From: VRUE01 sp963716245
GTDB lineage: Bacteria > Actinomycetota > Thermoleophilia > Solirubrobacterales > 70-9
Direction: 5' to 3'
Assembly (NCBI GenBank): GCA_963716245.1
Contig: OY970300.1
Location: 1,612,001-1,676,000, forward strand
DNA length: 64,000 nt
Shown here: in pieces, positions 24,503 through 31,878 of the stretch
Position numbering within the stretch: position 1 is the first letter of the stretch
Layout: every line of letters starts with the position of its first letter
The notes under the pieces: generated by a model
The model's input: the letters and a program-made list of their open reading frames with translations, nothing else
What the model was told of the DNA's origin: nothing
Databases searched by the model: none
Program-made: the position numbers and the translations under genes

Positions 24503-25506
24503 GCGGTAAGAGTAGCATCGGTATTACTCTTACTCGGCCGTGCTCCTGGGTGGGCGCGGTACCACTCGAGCGCCGATCGCAGGCCGTCCTCGAGCTCGAC
24601 CTCCGGCCTCCATCCGGTCAGCTCGCGCAGCTTGGTCGAGTCGACGAACTGCCGGTCGATCTCGCCGTCGGGCGTGCCCTCGCCCAGGTACTCGGGCTCG
24701 ACGCCGCTGCCGGCGGCGATCGCCTCGACCACCTCGCGCACGGAATGCGGGCGCTCCCCACCGGCGTTGAACGCCTCCCCGGCCGCACCGTCCCCGTCGA
24801 GGGCGGTCGCGATCGCCAGGTAGGCGGAGACCGCGTCGTCGACGTGGAGGAAGTCGCGCTCGGGGCTGCCGTCGGAGCGGATCTGCGGCGGGCGCCCTTC
24901 GAGGACCGCGACGACCGTCTCGGGGATCAGGCGCGAGAAGTTGAGGTCCCCGCCGCCGTAGACGTTGGCGAAGCGGGTGACGGCGATCGGCACGCCGTAG
25001 GCGTGCGCGTAGCTGCGGGCGACGATGTCGGCGGCCGCCTTGCTGGCGTCGTAGGGATAGGCGGCGCGCAGCGGGAAGTCCTCGCGGTAGGGCAGCTCGG
25101 GACTGGAGCCGTAAGCCTTGTCCGAGGAGGCAAAGACGACCCGCGCCACCCCGTGCGCGCGGCAGGCCTCGAAGACGTGCCAGGCACCCTGGACGTTCGT
25201 CTCGAAGGTCTCGACCGGCGAGCGGCGCGCCACCCCGACGATCGTCTGGGCGGCGAGGTGGAAGACCGAGTCGCAGCCCGCGACCGCGGCCGCGACGGCA
25301 TCGCCGTCGCGCAGGTCGCCCTCGGCGAGCTCGACCTCGCCGGCGATGCCGAGCAGGTCGAGGCCGGAGAGGCGCTCGCCGCCGACGTCGGCCTCGCGCG
25401 GCGCCGGGCGGTCGAGCACGCGCACCGCGTCGCCGCGCTCGAGCAGCGCCTTCGCCAGGTGCGAGGCGACGAAGCCGTGGGCTCCCGTGACCAGCGCCCG
25501 GCTCAC
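24499..25506 (-). CDS. NAD-dependent sugar-nucleotide epimerase/dehydratase (possible CDP-glucose 4,6-dehydratase)
   Basis: This is an extended short-chain dehydrogenase of 335 residues. The Rossmann motif is VTGAHGFVASHLAKALLERG, the NNAG-like motif HLAAQTIVG, and the catalytic Ser-Tyr-Lys set is FASSDKAYG with YPYDASKAAAD. FANVYGGGDLNFSRLIP and ERDFLHVDD follow. It is coupled (GTGA) to a nucleotidyltransferase of the glucose-1-phosphate cytidylyl-/thymidylyltransferase type, so the pair probably makes a 4-keto-6-deoxy sugar nucleotide. The exact nucleotide and sugar cannot be told. The last dozen codons overlap the vapBC operator, and the C-terminal tail looks extended for that reason. Confidence 0.82.
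   Translation of the reverse strand: MSRALVTGAHGFVASHLAKALLERGDAVRVLDRPAPREADVGGERLSGLDLLGIAGEVELAEGDLRDGDAVAAAVAGCDSVFHLAAQTIVGVARRSPVETFETNVQGAWHVFEACRAHGVARVVFASSDKAYGSSPELPYREDFPLRAAYPYDASKAAADIVARSYAHAYGVPIAVTRFANVYGGGDLNFSRLIPETVVAVLEGRPPQIRSDGSPERDFLHVDDAVSAYLAIATALDGDGAAGEAFNAGGERPHSVREVVEAIAAGSGVEPEYLGEGTPDGEIDRQFVDSTKLRELTGWRPEVELEDGLRSALEWYRAHPGARPSKSNTDATLTA
24506..24533 (-). promoter_or_regulatory. vapBC operator and promoter
   Basis: A perfect nine-base dyad, GTAAGAGTA (24506-24514) and TACTCTTAC (24525-24533), has a ten-base spacer. It overlaps an extended -10 on the minus strand (TGCTACTCT; -10 TACTCT at 24509-24514). This is the expected place for the VapBC complex to bind and repress its own operon. 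The dyad lies wholly within the last codons of the upstream gene, so it is also translated. Confidence 0.72.
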
Positions 25507-26234
25507 CGCGCGGCCTCCGCCGCCGTCCAGACGGTCCACGGAGGCTCGCCGCCGGCCCAGAGGTCGTTGAGGACGACGGCGTCCTTGTAGGTGTCCATGC
25601 AGTCCCAGAAGCTCCCGTGACGATAGGCGCGGAGCTGGCCGGCGGCGGCGAGCCGCGCCAGCGGCTCGCGCTCGAGGACGCTGCGCTCGTCCAGATGCTG
25701 GAGCGCCGCGGGCTCGAAGCAGAAGAAGCCCCCGTTGATCCAGTGCTCGCTGCGCGGCTTCTCGACGAACCCCTCGACCCTGCCGTCTCCGTCGAGCTCG
25801 GCCACGCCCCACTGCAGGTGCGGCCGCACGACGGTCATCGTCGCCGCGGCCCCGTGCCCGGCGTGGAAGTCGAGCAGGGCGCCGAGGTCGACGTCGGCGA
25901 CGCCGTCGGCGTAGGTCGCGCAGAACCGCTCCCCGCCGAGGCGATCCGCGAGGCGGGCGATCCGGCCGCCCGTCGGCGTGTCGGGGCCGGTGTCGATGCA
26001 CTCGACCGAGACGCCGAGCCAGGCCTCCTCGGCGACGAACTCCTCGACAGCCTCGCCCAGGTAGCCGGTCGCGAGCAGGAATCGATCGAAGCCCTGCGCC
26101 GCGTAGATGCCGATCACGTGCCAGACGATCGGCCGACCGCCGATCTCGACCAGCGCCTTCGGCACCGTCTCGGTCCGCTCCCGCAGCCGGGTCCCCCGCC
26201 CCCCGCAGAGGATGACTACGGGCGGTTTCAGCAA
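25503..26234 (-). CDS. rfbF: Sugar-1-phosphate nucleotidyltransferase, RfbF (glucose-1-phosphate cytidylyltransferase)-like
   Basis: This is a 243-residue GT-A fold nucleotidyltransferase. It has the signature VILCGGRGTRLRERTETVPKALVEIGGRPI, and TYADGVADVDL holds the metal-binding Asp. The motifs NGGFFCFEP, EREPLARLAAAGQL and YRHGSFWDCMDTYKD are characteristic of the RfbF subgroup rather than RmlA. It activates glucose-1-phosphate, probably with CTP, for the downstream epimerase/dehydratase. The only start before the conserved core is a TTG at 26234, which overlaps the end of the sulfur-carrier gene by seven bases. The rest of a CDP-sugar pathway is not in the window. Confidence 0.82.
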   Translation of the reverse strand: MLKPPVVILCGGRGTRLRERTETVPKALVEIGGRPIVWHVIGIYAAQGFDRFLLATGYLGEAVEEFVAEEAWLGVSVECIDTGPDTPTGGRIARLADRLGGERFCATYADGVADVDLGALLDFHAGHGAAATMTVVRPHLQWGVAELDGDGRVEGFVEKPRSEHWINGGFFCFEPAALQHLDERSVLEREPLARLAAAGQLRAYRHGSFWDCMDTYKDAVVLNDLWAGGEPPWTVWTAAEAAR

Positions 26235-26503
26235 CCGCCCGCTACGGCAGGGAGGATGGTTACCTCGTCGCCCTCGTCGATCTTCGTCTGCAGTCCGTCC
26301 TGGAAGCGGATGTCCTCGCCGCTGACGTAGACGTTGACGAAGCGCCGCAGGTCGCCGTCCTGGGTGATCCGCTCGCGCAGGCCGCCGTGGGCGTCGAACA
26401 CGGCGTCGAGGACCTCGCCGACGGTCGAGCCGGAGACCTCCACCTCCGCCTCCCCCCCGGTCGCGGCGCGGAGCTGGGTCGGGATCTTCACGGTGACTGA
26501 CAT
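26228..26503 (-). CDS. MoaD/ThiS-family sulfur-carrier protein with C-terminal Gly-Gly-Cys
   Basis: The product is a 91-residue beta-grasp protein (VTVKIPTQLRAATGGEAEVEV... ending VTILPAVAGGC). It matches MoaD/CysO-type carriers, which are adenylated and thiocarboxylated on a terminal Gly-Gly. Here a Cys follows the Gly-Gly, so the tail must be trimmed first unless it acts differently. Carriers with blocked tails that need a protease are known in other sulfur pathways (for example QbsE). It overlaps the start of rfbF and follows thrC by one base (thrC stop and this ATG abut), under the same SAM riboswitch. A role as sulfur donor in homocysteine or cysteine synthesis fits better than molybdopterin synthesis. 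Confidence 0.85.
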   Translation of the reverse strand: MSVTVKIPTQLRAATGGEAEVEVSGSTVGEVLDAVFDAHGGLRERITQDGDLRRFVNVYVSGEDIRFQDGLQTKIDEGDEVTILPAVAGGC

Positions 26504-27744
26504 CAGGCGGCTACCTCCTGCCGTTGCTGCTTGAACTCGGACTCGAAGCTGTCGAGATCGGGGTCGATCTCGTGCATCTGGAAGCTATCGCGCGTCGCGT
26601 CGAGCGTCTTCAGCCCCTCGCCGGTTATGTAAGCGACGACGCGCTCGCCCGAGGCGATCTCGCCCCGCTCGGCGAGCTTCGCCAGCACGCCGATCGTCAC
26701 CCCGCCGGCGGTCTCGGTGAAGATGCCGGTCGTCTCGGCGAGCAGCCGGATCGCGGCGCGGATCTCGTCGTCGTCGACCGCGTCGATCCGGCCGCCGGTG
26801 CGGCGCGCGTGCTCGACCGCGTAGGGGCCGTCCGCGGGGTCGCCGATCGCGAGGCTCTTGGCGATCGTCTCGGGCTTCTGCGGCTTGCAGACGTCCCAGC
26901 CTTCGGCGAAGGCGGTCGCGACAGGGCTGCAGCCCTGCGCCTGGGCGCCGTTGAAGACCGGCAGATCGCCGCTGAGCAGGCCCAGCTCGAGCCACTCCTG
27001 GAAGCCGCGGCCGAGTTTCGTGAACAGCGAGCCGGAGGCGATCGGGCAGACGACCCGGTCCGGCAGCTCCCAGCCGAGCTGCTCGGCGGTCTCGTAGGCG
27101 AGCGTCTTCGATCCCTCGGCGTAGTAGGGCCGGAGGTTGACGTTGACGAAGGCCCACGGCCGGGTTTCGGCCAGCTGCGTGCAGAGCCGGTTGACGTCGT
27201 CGTAGTTGCCGCGCACCCCGACCAGGTTGGTGCCGTAGACGCCGGTCGCGAGCAGCTTCTGCTCCTCGAGGTTGGCCGGGACGAACACGTAGGACTTCAG
27301 CCCCGCGGCGGCGGCGTGGGCGGCGACCGCGTTGGCGAGGTTGCCGGTCGAGGCGCAGGCGACCGTCTCGAAGCCCAGCTCCCGCGCCTTGGCGACGGCG
27401 ACGGCGACCACCCGGTCCTTGAAGGAGTGGGTCGGGTTGGCGGCATCGTTCTTGATCCAGAGCTCGGCGTCGAGCCCGATCCGCTCGGCGAGCCGGTCGG
27501 CCCGAACCAGCGGCGTCAGGCCGGGCTCGAGCGGATCGCCCGGCTTGCCGACGAAGGGCAGGAAGTCGGCGTAGCGCCAGATCCCCTGCGTGCCGGCCTG
27601 GATGCGGCGCTTGGCCTCCGCCGCGTCGAGCGAAGAGTGGTCGTAGGCCACCTCCAGCGGGCCGAAGCAGCTCTCGCAGGCGAAACGCGCCTCCAGCTCG
27701 TAGGCCGTCCCGCACTCCTTGCACTTCAAGCTCTCGATTGACAT
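26503..27744 (-). CDS. thrC: Threonine synthase-family PLP enzyme with N-terminal zinc ribbon, under SAM-riboswitch control
   Basis: The 413-residue protein starts with a Cys4 zinc ribbon (C8, C11, C23, C26) followed by a fold-type II PLP domain. The PLP lysine is K109 in THSFKDRVV, and ACASTGNLANAVAAHAA binds the phosphate. Threonine synthase converts O-phosphohomoserine to threonine. The ATG at 27744 has AGGA seven bases upstream. Upstream lies a SAM-I riboswitch with a terminator, unusual for a threonine gene. The next gene encodes a sulfur carrier. Both suggest that the enzyme may use O-phosphohomoserine with carrier-bound sulfide to make homocysteine. Plain threonine synthesis remains the default call from the sequence alone. 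Confidence 0.85.
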   Translation of the reverse strand: MSIESLKCKECGTAYELEARFACESCFGPLEVAYDHSSLDAAEAKRRIQAGTQGIWRYADFLPFVGKPGDPLEPGLTPLVRADRLAERIGLDAELWIKNDAANPTHSFKDRVVAVAVAKARELGFETVACASTGNLANAVAAHAAAAGLKSYVFVPANLEEQKLLATGVYGTNLVGVRGNYDDVNRLCTQLAETRPWAFVNVNLRPYYAEGSKTLAYETAEQLGWELPDRVVCPIASGSLFTKLGRGFQEWLELGLLSGDLPVFNGAQAQGCSPVATAFAEGWDVCKPQKPETIAKSLAIGDPADGPYAVEHARRTGGRIDAVDDDEIRAAIRLLAETTGIFTETAGGVTIGVLAKLAERGEIASGERVVAYITGEGLKTLDATRDSFQMHEIDPDLDSFESEFKQQRQEVAA

Positions 27745-27771
27745 CCGATCATCCTTTTCGTCTTCACCTCG

Positions 27772-27800
27772 AAAAAAAACCTCCGCCTGTGGGGCAGAGG
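27772..27800 (-). terminator. Riboswitch-controlled intrinsic terminator before thrC
   Basis: On the minus strand CCTCTGCC pairs with GGCGGAGG (27780-27800, loop CCCCA) and eight T residues follow (27772-27779). The loop and 5' arm contain CCCCACA (27788-27794). That is exactly complementary to TGTGGGG (27815-27821) at the 3' strand of the riboswitch P1 helix. So P1 (SAM bound) and an antiterminator (SAM absent) exclude each other. This is a standard OFF-switch layout. Confidence 0.9.
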
Positions 27801-27816
27801 TCCGATCGGACGTCCC

Positions 27817-27928
27817 CCACATCTCTCAGGTCGGCGACCTGCTGGAGTTAGCACCTCTCCTCGAACCGATGGTCCGAGGTGGTTGCCGGGGCTTCACTGG
27901 GCCAGTCCCTCCACCCCTCTAGATGTGG
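27817..27928 (-). ncRNA. SAM-I (S-box) riboswitch
   Basis: Read on the minus strand, the P1 arms CCACATCT (27921-27928) and AGATGTGG (27817-27824) enclose the conserved S-box core. Visible pieces are AGAGGGGTGGAGGGACTGG, CCCAGTGAAGCCCCGGCAACC, GGTGCTAACTCCAGCAGG and the closing CCTGAGAGATG. The order and bases match SAM-I riboswitches. The element binds S-adenosylmethionine and here should switch off transcription into thrC and the sulfur-carrier gene. Confidence 0.95.
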
Positions 27929-27946
27929 CGCTTATGTGAGATGGGA

Positions 27947-27955
27947 AGAGTACCA
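27947..27955 (-). promoter_or_regulatory. Candidate extended -10 for the SAM-riboswitch transcript
   Basis: TGGTACTCT on the minus strand (-10 TACTCT at 27947-27952) sits about 19 bases before the first P1 base. The start point would be near 27940. The same TGnTACTCT string precedes pyrR and vapB. No good -35 is seen. Confidence 0.45.
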
Positions 27956-27992
27956 TCGCCAGCCATGCCTGACGAGAGCGTGAACCCGAGCG

Positions 27993-28997
27993 ATGCCGAA
28001 CCTTCCGAAACCACGGCTGCGACGGACCGCCCGGCGCGACGTGCTCGGCACGGCGCCCCAGGCTGAGCCGCAGGCCCCGCGCGTAGAGCAGATCGACTCC
28101 TCGGGCCTGCGCTGGGTCAACATCGAGCGCCCCGGCGCGATGGAGCGCGAGTGGCTGGAAACGAACTTCGAGTTCCACGCGCTCGACCTCGAGGACGTCC
28201 TCTCCCGCAACCAGCGGCCGAAGATCGACGTCTACGACGACTACCTGTTCATCGTCCTCCACTTCCCGATCTTCGATCCGGCGGCGGGAAGGCTGGGGAC
28301 GGGCGAGCTGGACCTCTTCGTCGGGCCCGGCTACGTCGTGACGATCCCGAACCAGCCGCTGCAGCCGGTCGAGTACCTGTTCGAGCGCTGCCGCGCCAAC
28401 GAGGAGATGCGCGAGCAGCTCTTCTCGCGCGGCTCGGGGTACCTGCTCTACCGGCTCGTCGACGACAGCTTCGACTACTGCTTCCCGATGCTGCGCAAGA
28501 TCGGCAACAAGCTCGACGCGCTGGAGGACGACATCTTCGAGGGGCGCTCGGAGGAGGTCGTGCGCGACATCTCCAACGTCAAGCAGGAGATCATCAACTT
28601 CCGCAAGGTGATCCGCCCGCAGCGGCCCGTCCTGCGCGACCTCGAGAAAGTCAAGCAGCGCTACCTCGCGACCGACCTCGACCTGGAGATCTACTTCGAC
28701 GACATCGTCGACGCCCACGAGCGGATCTGGGACATGCTCGAGAACTACAAGGAGGTGGTCGGGGCGCTGGCCGAGACCAACGAGTCGGTGATCTCGCACC
28801 GCGTCAACGACATCCTCCGGGTCCTCACCTCGATCAGCGTCATCGTCCTGCCGCTGACCCTGATCGCCAGCATCTGGGGGGCCAACGTGCACGTGCCGGG
28901 CGAGGGGGACACGACCGCCTTCTGGATCCTGCTCGGCGCGATGGTGGCGATGCTGCTCGCGATGGTCGGCTACTTCCGCAATCGCGGCTGGCTGTAG
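27993..28997 (+). CDS. corA: CorA-family divalent cation transporter with a GAN in place of the GMN motif
   Basis: The product is a 334-residue CorA-like channel. It has a large cytoplasmic N-terminal domain (HALDLEDVLSRNQRPKIDVYDDYLFIVLHFP) with a long stalk helix. Two C-terminal membrane helices follow (SISVIVLPLTLIASIWGA and FWILLGAMVAMLLAMVGYF). CorA normally has the GMN selectivity motif after the first helix; here it reads WGANV followed by HVPGEGD. The change may alter ion choice, as in ZntB-like relatives. Mg2+, Co2+ or Zn2+ transport cannot be told apart. It is divergent from the thrC operon and starts the plus-strand run up to the lipid kinase. Confidence 0.9.
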   Translation: MPNLPKPRLRRTARRDVLGTAPQAEPQAPRVEQIDSSGLRWVNIERPGAMEREWLETNFEFHALDLEDVLSRNQRPKIDVYDDYLFIVLHFPIFDPAAGRLGTGELDLFVGPGYVVTIPNQPLQPVEYLFERCRANEEMREQLFSRGSGYLLYRLVDDSFDYCFPMLRKIGNKLDALEDDIFEGRSEEVVRDISNVKQEIINFRKVIRPQRPVLRDLEKVKQRYLATDLDLEIYFDDIVDAHERIWDMLENYKEVVGALAETNESVISHRVNDILRVLTSISVIVLPLTLIASIWGANVHVPGEGDTTAFWILLGAMVAMLLAMVGYFRNRGWL

Positions 28998-29009
28998 CCT
29001 GCCGCGCCT

Positions 29010-29498
29010 GTGGCCAATTTCCGGATCTGGGCGCCTTGGCGCCTCGCCTACGTGAAGGACGCGTCCAAGGACATCGAGGAGGAGTGCATCTTCTGCGCCA
29101 AGCCGGGTGCGGGAGACGACGAGGCGAACCTGATCGTCCACCGCGGCGAGCGCTGCTTCGTGATCCTCAACCTCTTTCCCTACACCAACGGCCACCTGAT
29201 GGTGGCGCCCTTCGACCACGTCGGACGCATCCAGGATCTGCCCGCGGAGACCGTCGCCGAGATGATGGCATTGGCCCAGGGGGCGATGAGCCGGCTGGAG
29301 GACGTCTACTCGCCGCACGGCTTCAACGTCGGCTTCAACCAAGGCCGCGTCGCGGGGGCCGGGGTCGAGCACCACATCCACCTGCACGTCGTCCCGCGCT
29401 GGGGCGGCGACACGAACTTCATGCCGGTGATCGCCGACACCAAGGTGATGCCGCAGACGCTGGAGCAGAGCTACGAGTCGCTGAAAGGAGCGTTTTGA
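29010..29498 (+). CDS. HIT-family hydrolase (Ap4A phosphorylase/hydrolase-like)
   Basis: The 162-residue protein contains CIFCAKPG (zinc-binding Cys pair), FPYTNGHLMVAPFDHVG, and the HIT catalytic motif HHIHLHVVPRW, followed by GGDTNFMP. It resembles the actinobacterial HIT branch that splits dinucleoside polyphosphates or nucleotidyl adducts. The GTG start gives VANFRIWAPWRLAYV, a typical N-terminus for this branch. It overlaps the phosphomannomutase start as TTGA. Confidence 0.9.
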   Translation: MANFRIWAPWRLAYVKDASKDIEEECIFCAKPGAGDDEANLIVHRGERCFVILNLFPYTNGHLMVAPFDHVGRIQDLPAETVAEMMALAQGAMSRLEDVYSPHGFNVGFNQGRVAGAGVEHHIHLHVVPRWGGDTNFMPVIADTKVMPQTLEQSYESLKGAF

Positions 29499-30877
29499 GC
29501 GAGCAGCCGGTCCTTGCCCCTTCGGCCATCTTCAAGGCCTACGACATCCGCGGCCTGCACGGCTCCGAGATGGACGAGACGACCGCCCACGCGATCGGGC
29601 GCGCCTTCGCGCGGGTCCTGGGACGGCTGCGCGGCAAGCAGCCGGCCGAGCTGCGCGTCGGACTCGGCCGCGACATGCGCCTGACCGCCCCGGCGATGGC
29701 GGCGGCGCTCCGCGAAGGGCTCGTCGCCGAGGGGGCGAGCGTGGTCGACGCCGGCATGGTCGCGACCGAGATGCTCTACCACCTGGTCGGCTCCCGCGGG
29801 CTCGACGGCGGCGCGATGGTTACCGCCTCCCACAACCCGAAGGCCTACACCGGCGTCAAGCTGGTCCGCGAGGGCGCACTCGCCCTCTCCGGCGACGCCG
29901 GGATCGGCGATGTGCGCCGTGAGATCGAGGCGGGGCTCGGCGATCCCCCCGGCGGCGGCTCCTTCGAGGAGGTCGACGTCTGGGACGAGTACCGCGAGCA
30001 GGCGGTGTCGTTCATCGAACCAAAAGCTGTACGACCGATGGTGGTCGTGGTCGACGGCGGCAACGGCATGGCCGGCCCGATGGTCGGCCCGATCCTGAGG
30101 GACCTCGGGCTGGAGCTGGACGAGATGTACTTCGAGCCCGACGGGGAGTTCCCCGACCACGAGCCGAACCCGCTGCTGGAGGAGAACCGCCGGATGATCG
30201 TCGAGCGGGTGCGCTCCAGCGGTGCCGACCTGGGCATCGCCTGGGACGGCGACGCCGACCGCTGCTTCTTCATCGACGGCGAGGGCAGCTTCTGCGACGG
30301 CGACTTCGTCTGCGCGCTGCTCGCCAGGGCGGCGCTCGCCAAGGAGCCGGGCGCGACGATCCTCTACGATCCCCGGTCGAGCCGCGCCGTCCCCGACCTG
30401 GTCGCGGCCGAGGGCGGCCGCTCGGACCTCTCGCGGGTCGGGCACGCGTTCTTCAAGAAGCGGATGCGCGAGGAGAGCGCGGTCTTCGGCGGCGAGGTGT
30501 CGGGCCACTACTACTTCCGCGACTTCTGGTGCGCCGACTCGGGGACGATCCCGGCGCTGCTGATGCTGGAGCTGCTCTCCGTCGACGGCCGCTCCCTGGC
30601 CGAGCTGATGGCCGAGTTCCGCTCCCGCTACTTCATCTCCGGCGAGATCAACTCGACGGTCGACGACGCCTCGGCGAAGATGGAGGAGATCGCGTCGCGC
30701 TTCTCCGACGGCGAGCAGACGCGTCTCGACGGGATCTCCGTCGACTATCCGGACTGGCACTTCAACGTGCGGCCCTCGAACACCGAGCCGCTGCTGCGGC
30801 TCAACCTCGAGTCGCTGGTCTCGCGCGAGGACATGGAAGCCAAGCGGGACGAGATCCTGGGATTGATCCGGGCGTGA
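29495..30877 (+). CDS. manB: Phosphomannomutase / phosphoglucomutase
   Basis: This alpha-D-phosphohexomutase of 460 residues interconverts hexose 1- and 6-phosphates. Domain motifs are FKAYDIRGLHG at the start, the phosphoserine loop TASHNPKAYTGVKLV, the Mg2+ loop DGDADRC, the sugar-binding GGEVSGHYYF, and the phosphate-binding NTEPLLRLNLE near the end. The TTG start overlaps the HIT stop (TTGA) and places FKAYDIRG at the usual distance. It probably supplies mannose-1-phosphate or glucose-1-phosphate for cell-surface sugars. Confidence 0.93.
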   Translation: MSEQPVLAPSAIFKAYDIRGLHGSEMDETTAHAIGRAFARVLGRLRGKQPAELRVGLGRDMRLTAPAMAAALREGLVAEGASVVDAGMVATEMLYHLVGSRGLDGGAMVTASHNPKAYTGVKLVREGALALSGDAGIGDVRREIEAGLGDPPGGGSFEEVDVWDEYREQAVSFIEPKAVRPMVVVVDGGNGMAGPMVGPILRDLGLELDEMYFEPDGEFPDHEPNPLLEENRRMIVERVRSSGADLGIAWDGDADRCFFIDGEGSFCDGDFVCALLARAALAKEPGATILYDPRSSRAVPDLVAAEGGRSDLSRVGHAFFKKRMREESAVFGGEVSGHYYFRDFWCADSGTIPALLMLELLSVDGRSLAELMAEFRSRYFISGEINSTVDDASAKMEEIASRFSDGEQTRLDGISVDYPDWHFNVRPSNTEPLLRLNLESLVSREDMEAKRDEILGLIRA

Positions 30878-31878
30878 CGCTCACCCCGGAGGGGGCCCTG
30901 GAGCGGGCCGCGCAGGCCGGCGTCCACCGCCTCCGCATCCCCACGCCGTTCGCCGTCGGCAGGGTCAACTGCTACCTGCTCGAGGATGAGCCGCTGACCC
31001 TCGTCGACACCGGGCCGAACTCGGGCAAGGCGCTCGACGAGCTGCAGGCCCAGCTGGCGACCCACGGTCACTCGATCGACGACATCGAGTTGGTCATCCT
31101 CACCCACCAGCACATCGACCACCTGGGCCTGGTCGAGATCGTCGTCGCGCACTCCGGCGCCGAGGTCGCGGCGCTCGGGCTCGCCGCCGAGCGCCTCGGC
31201 AACTTCACCGAGGACGCGGAACGTGAGGACGAGTTCGCGGTCGAGCTGATGCTGCGCAACGGGATCCCGCAGGAGGTCGCCTTCGCCCTGCAGAGCGTCT
31301 CGCGCAGCTTCCGGGGCTGGGGCGCGCGCGCCGAGGTGACCCGGCCACTCGCCGACGGCGAGGAGGTCTCCTTCCGCGACCGCACCCTGCAGACCCTGCA
31401 CCGGCCGGGCCACAGCCCCTCCGACACCGTCTTCTGGGACGAACAGCGGCGGATCCTGCTCGCCGCCGACCACCTGATCGCGCACATCTCCTCCAACCCG
31501 CTGATCACCCGGCCGCTGGACGGCTCCTTGCAGCGCACCCAGGCGCTCGTCACCTACGTCGAGTCGCTGCGCAGGACGCGCGAGATGCCGGCCGAGATCG
31601 TCCTCTCCGGCCACGGCGACCCGATCGTCGACCACGTCGCCCTGATCGACGACCGACTCGCCAAGCACGAGCGCCGCAAGGAGAAGATCTACGGGCTGAT
31701 CGAGGAGCGGCCCCGCTCGGGCTACGAGATCGCCCAGGCGATCTGGGGCGACGTGGCCGTCACGCAGGCCTTCCTCACCCTCTCGGAGGTGATCGGCCAC
31801 GCCGACCTGCTCGTCAACGAGGGCCGCGTGCGCGAAGCCGACGACGGGGAGGTGATCCGCTATGAGGCGACCCGGTAG
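30874..31878 (+). CDS. Metallo-beta-lactamase-fold hydrolase
   Basis: The 334-residue protein shows the zinc motif ILTHQHIDHLGL, TLHRPGHSPSDTVFW, AADHL and LSGHGDPI, followed by a roughly 70-residue helical winged-helix-like C-terminus (KEKIYGLIEERPRSGYEIAQAIWG). This architecture resembles LACTB2-like and hydroxyacylglutathione-hydrolase-like enzymes. The substrate is unknown. The GTG start overlaps the manB stop by four bases, so the gene is in the same transcription unit. Confidence 0.88.
   Translation: MTLTPEGALERAAQAGVHRLRIPTPFAVGRVNCYLLEDEPLTLVDTGPNSGKALDELQAQLATHGHSIDDIELVILTHQHIDHLGLVEIVVAHSGAEVAALGLAAERLGNFTEDAEREDEFAVELMLRNGIPQEVAFALQSVSRSFRGWGARAEVTRPLADGEEVSFRDRTLQTLHRPGHSPSDTVFWDEQRRILLAADHLIAHISSNPLITRPLDGSLQRTQALVTYVESLRRTREMPAEIVLSGHGDPIVDHVALIDDRLAKHERRKEKIYGLIEERPRSGYEIAQAIWGDVAVTQAFLTLSEVIGHADLLVNEGRVREADDGEVIRYEATR

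Noticed and set aside
28151..30877. A 908-codon open frame reading through corA, the HIT gene and into manB
   Set aside because: Its upstream part is an out-of-frame reading of corA and HIT; only the last 460 codons, which are manB, are real.
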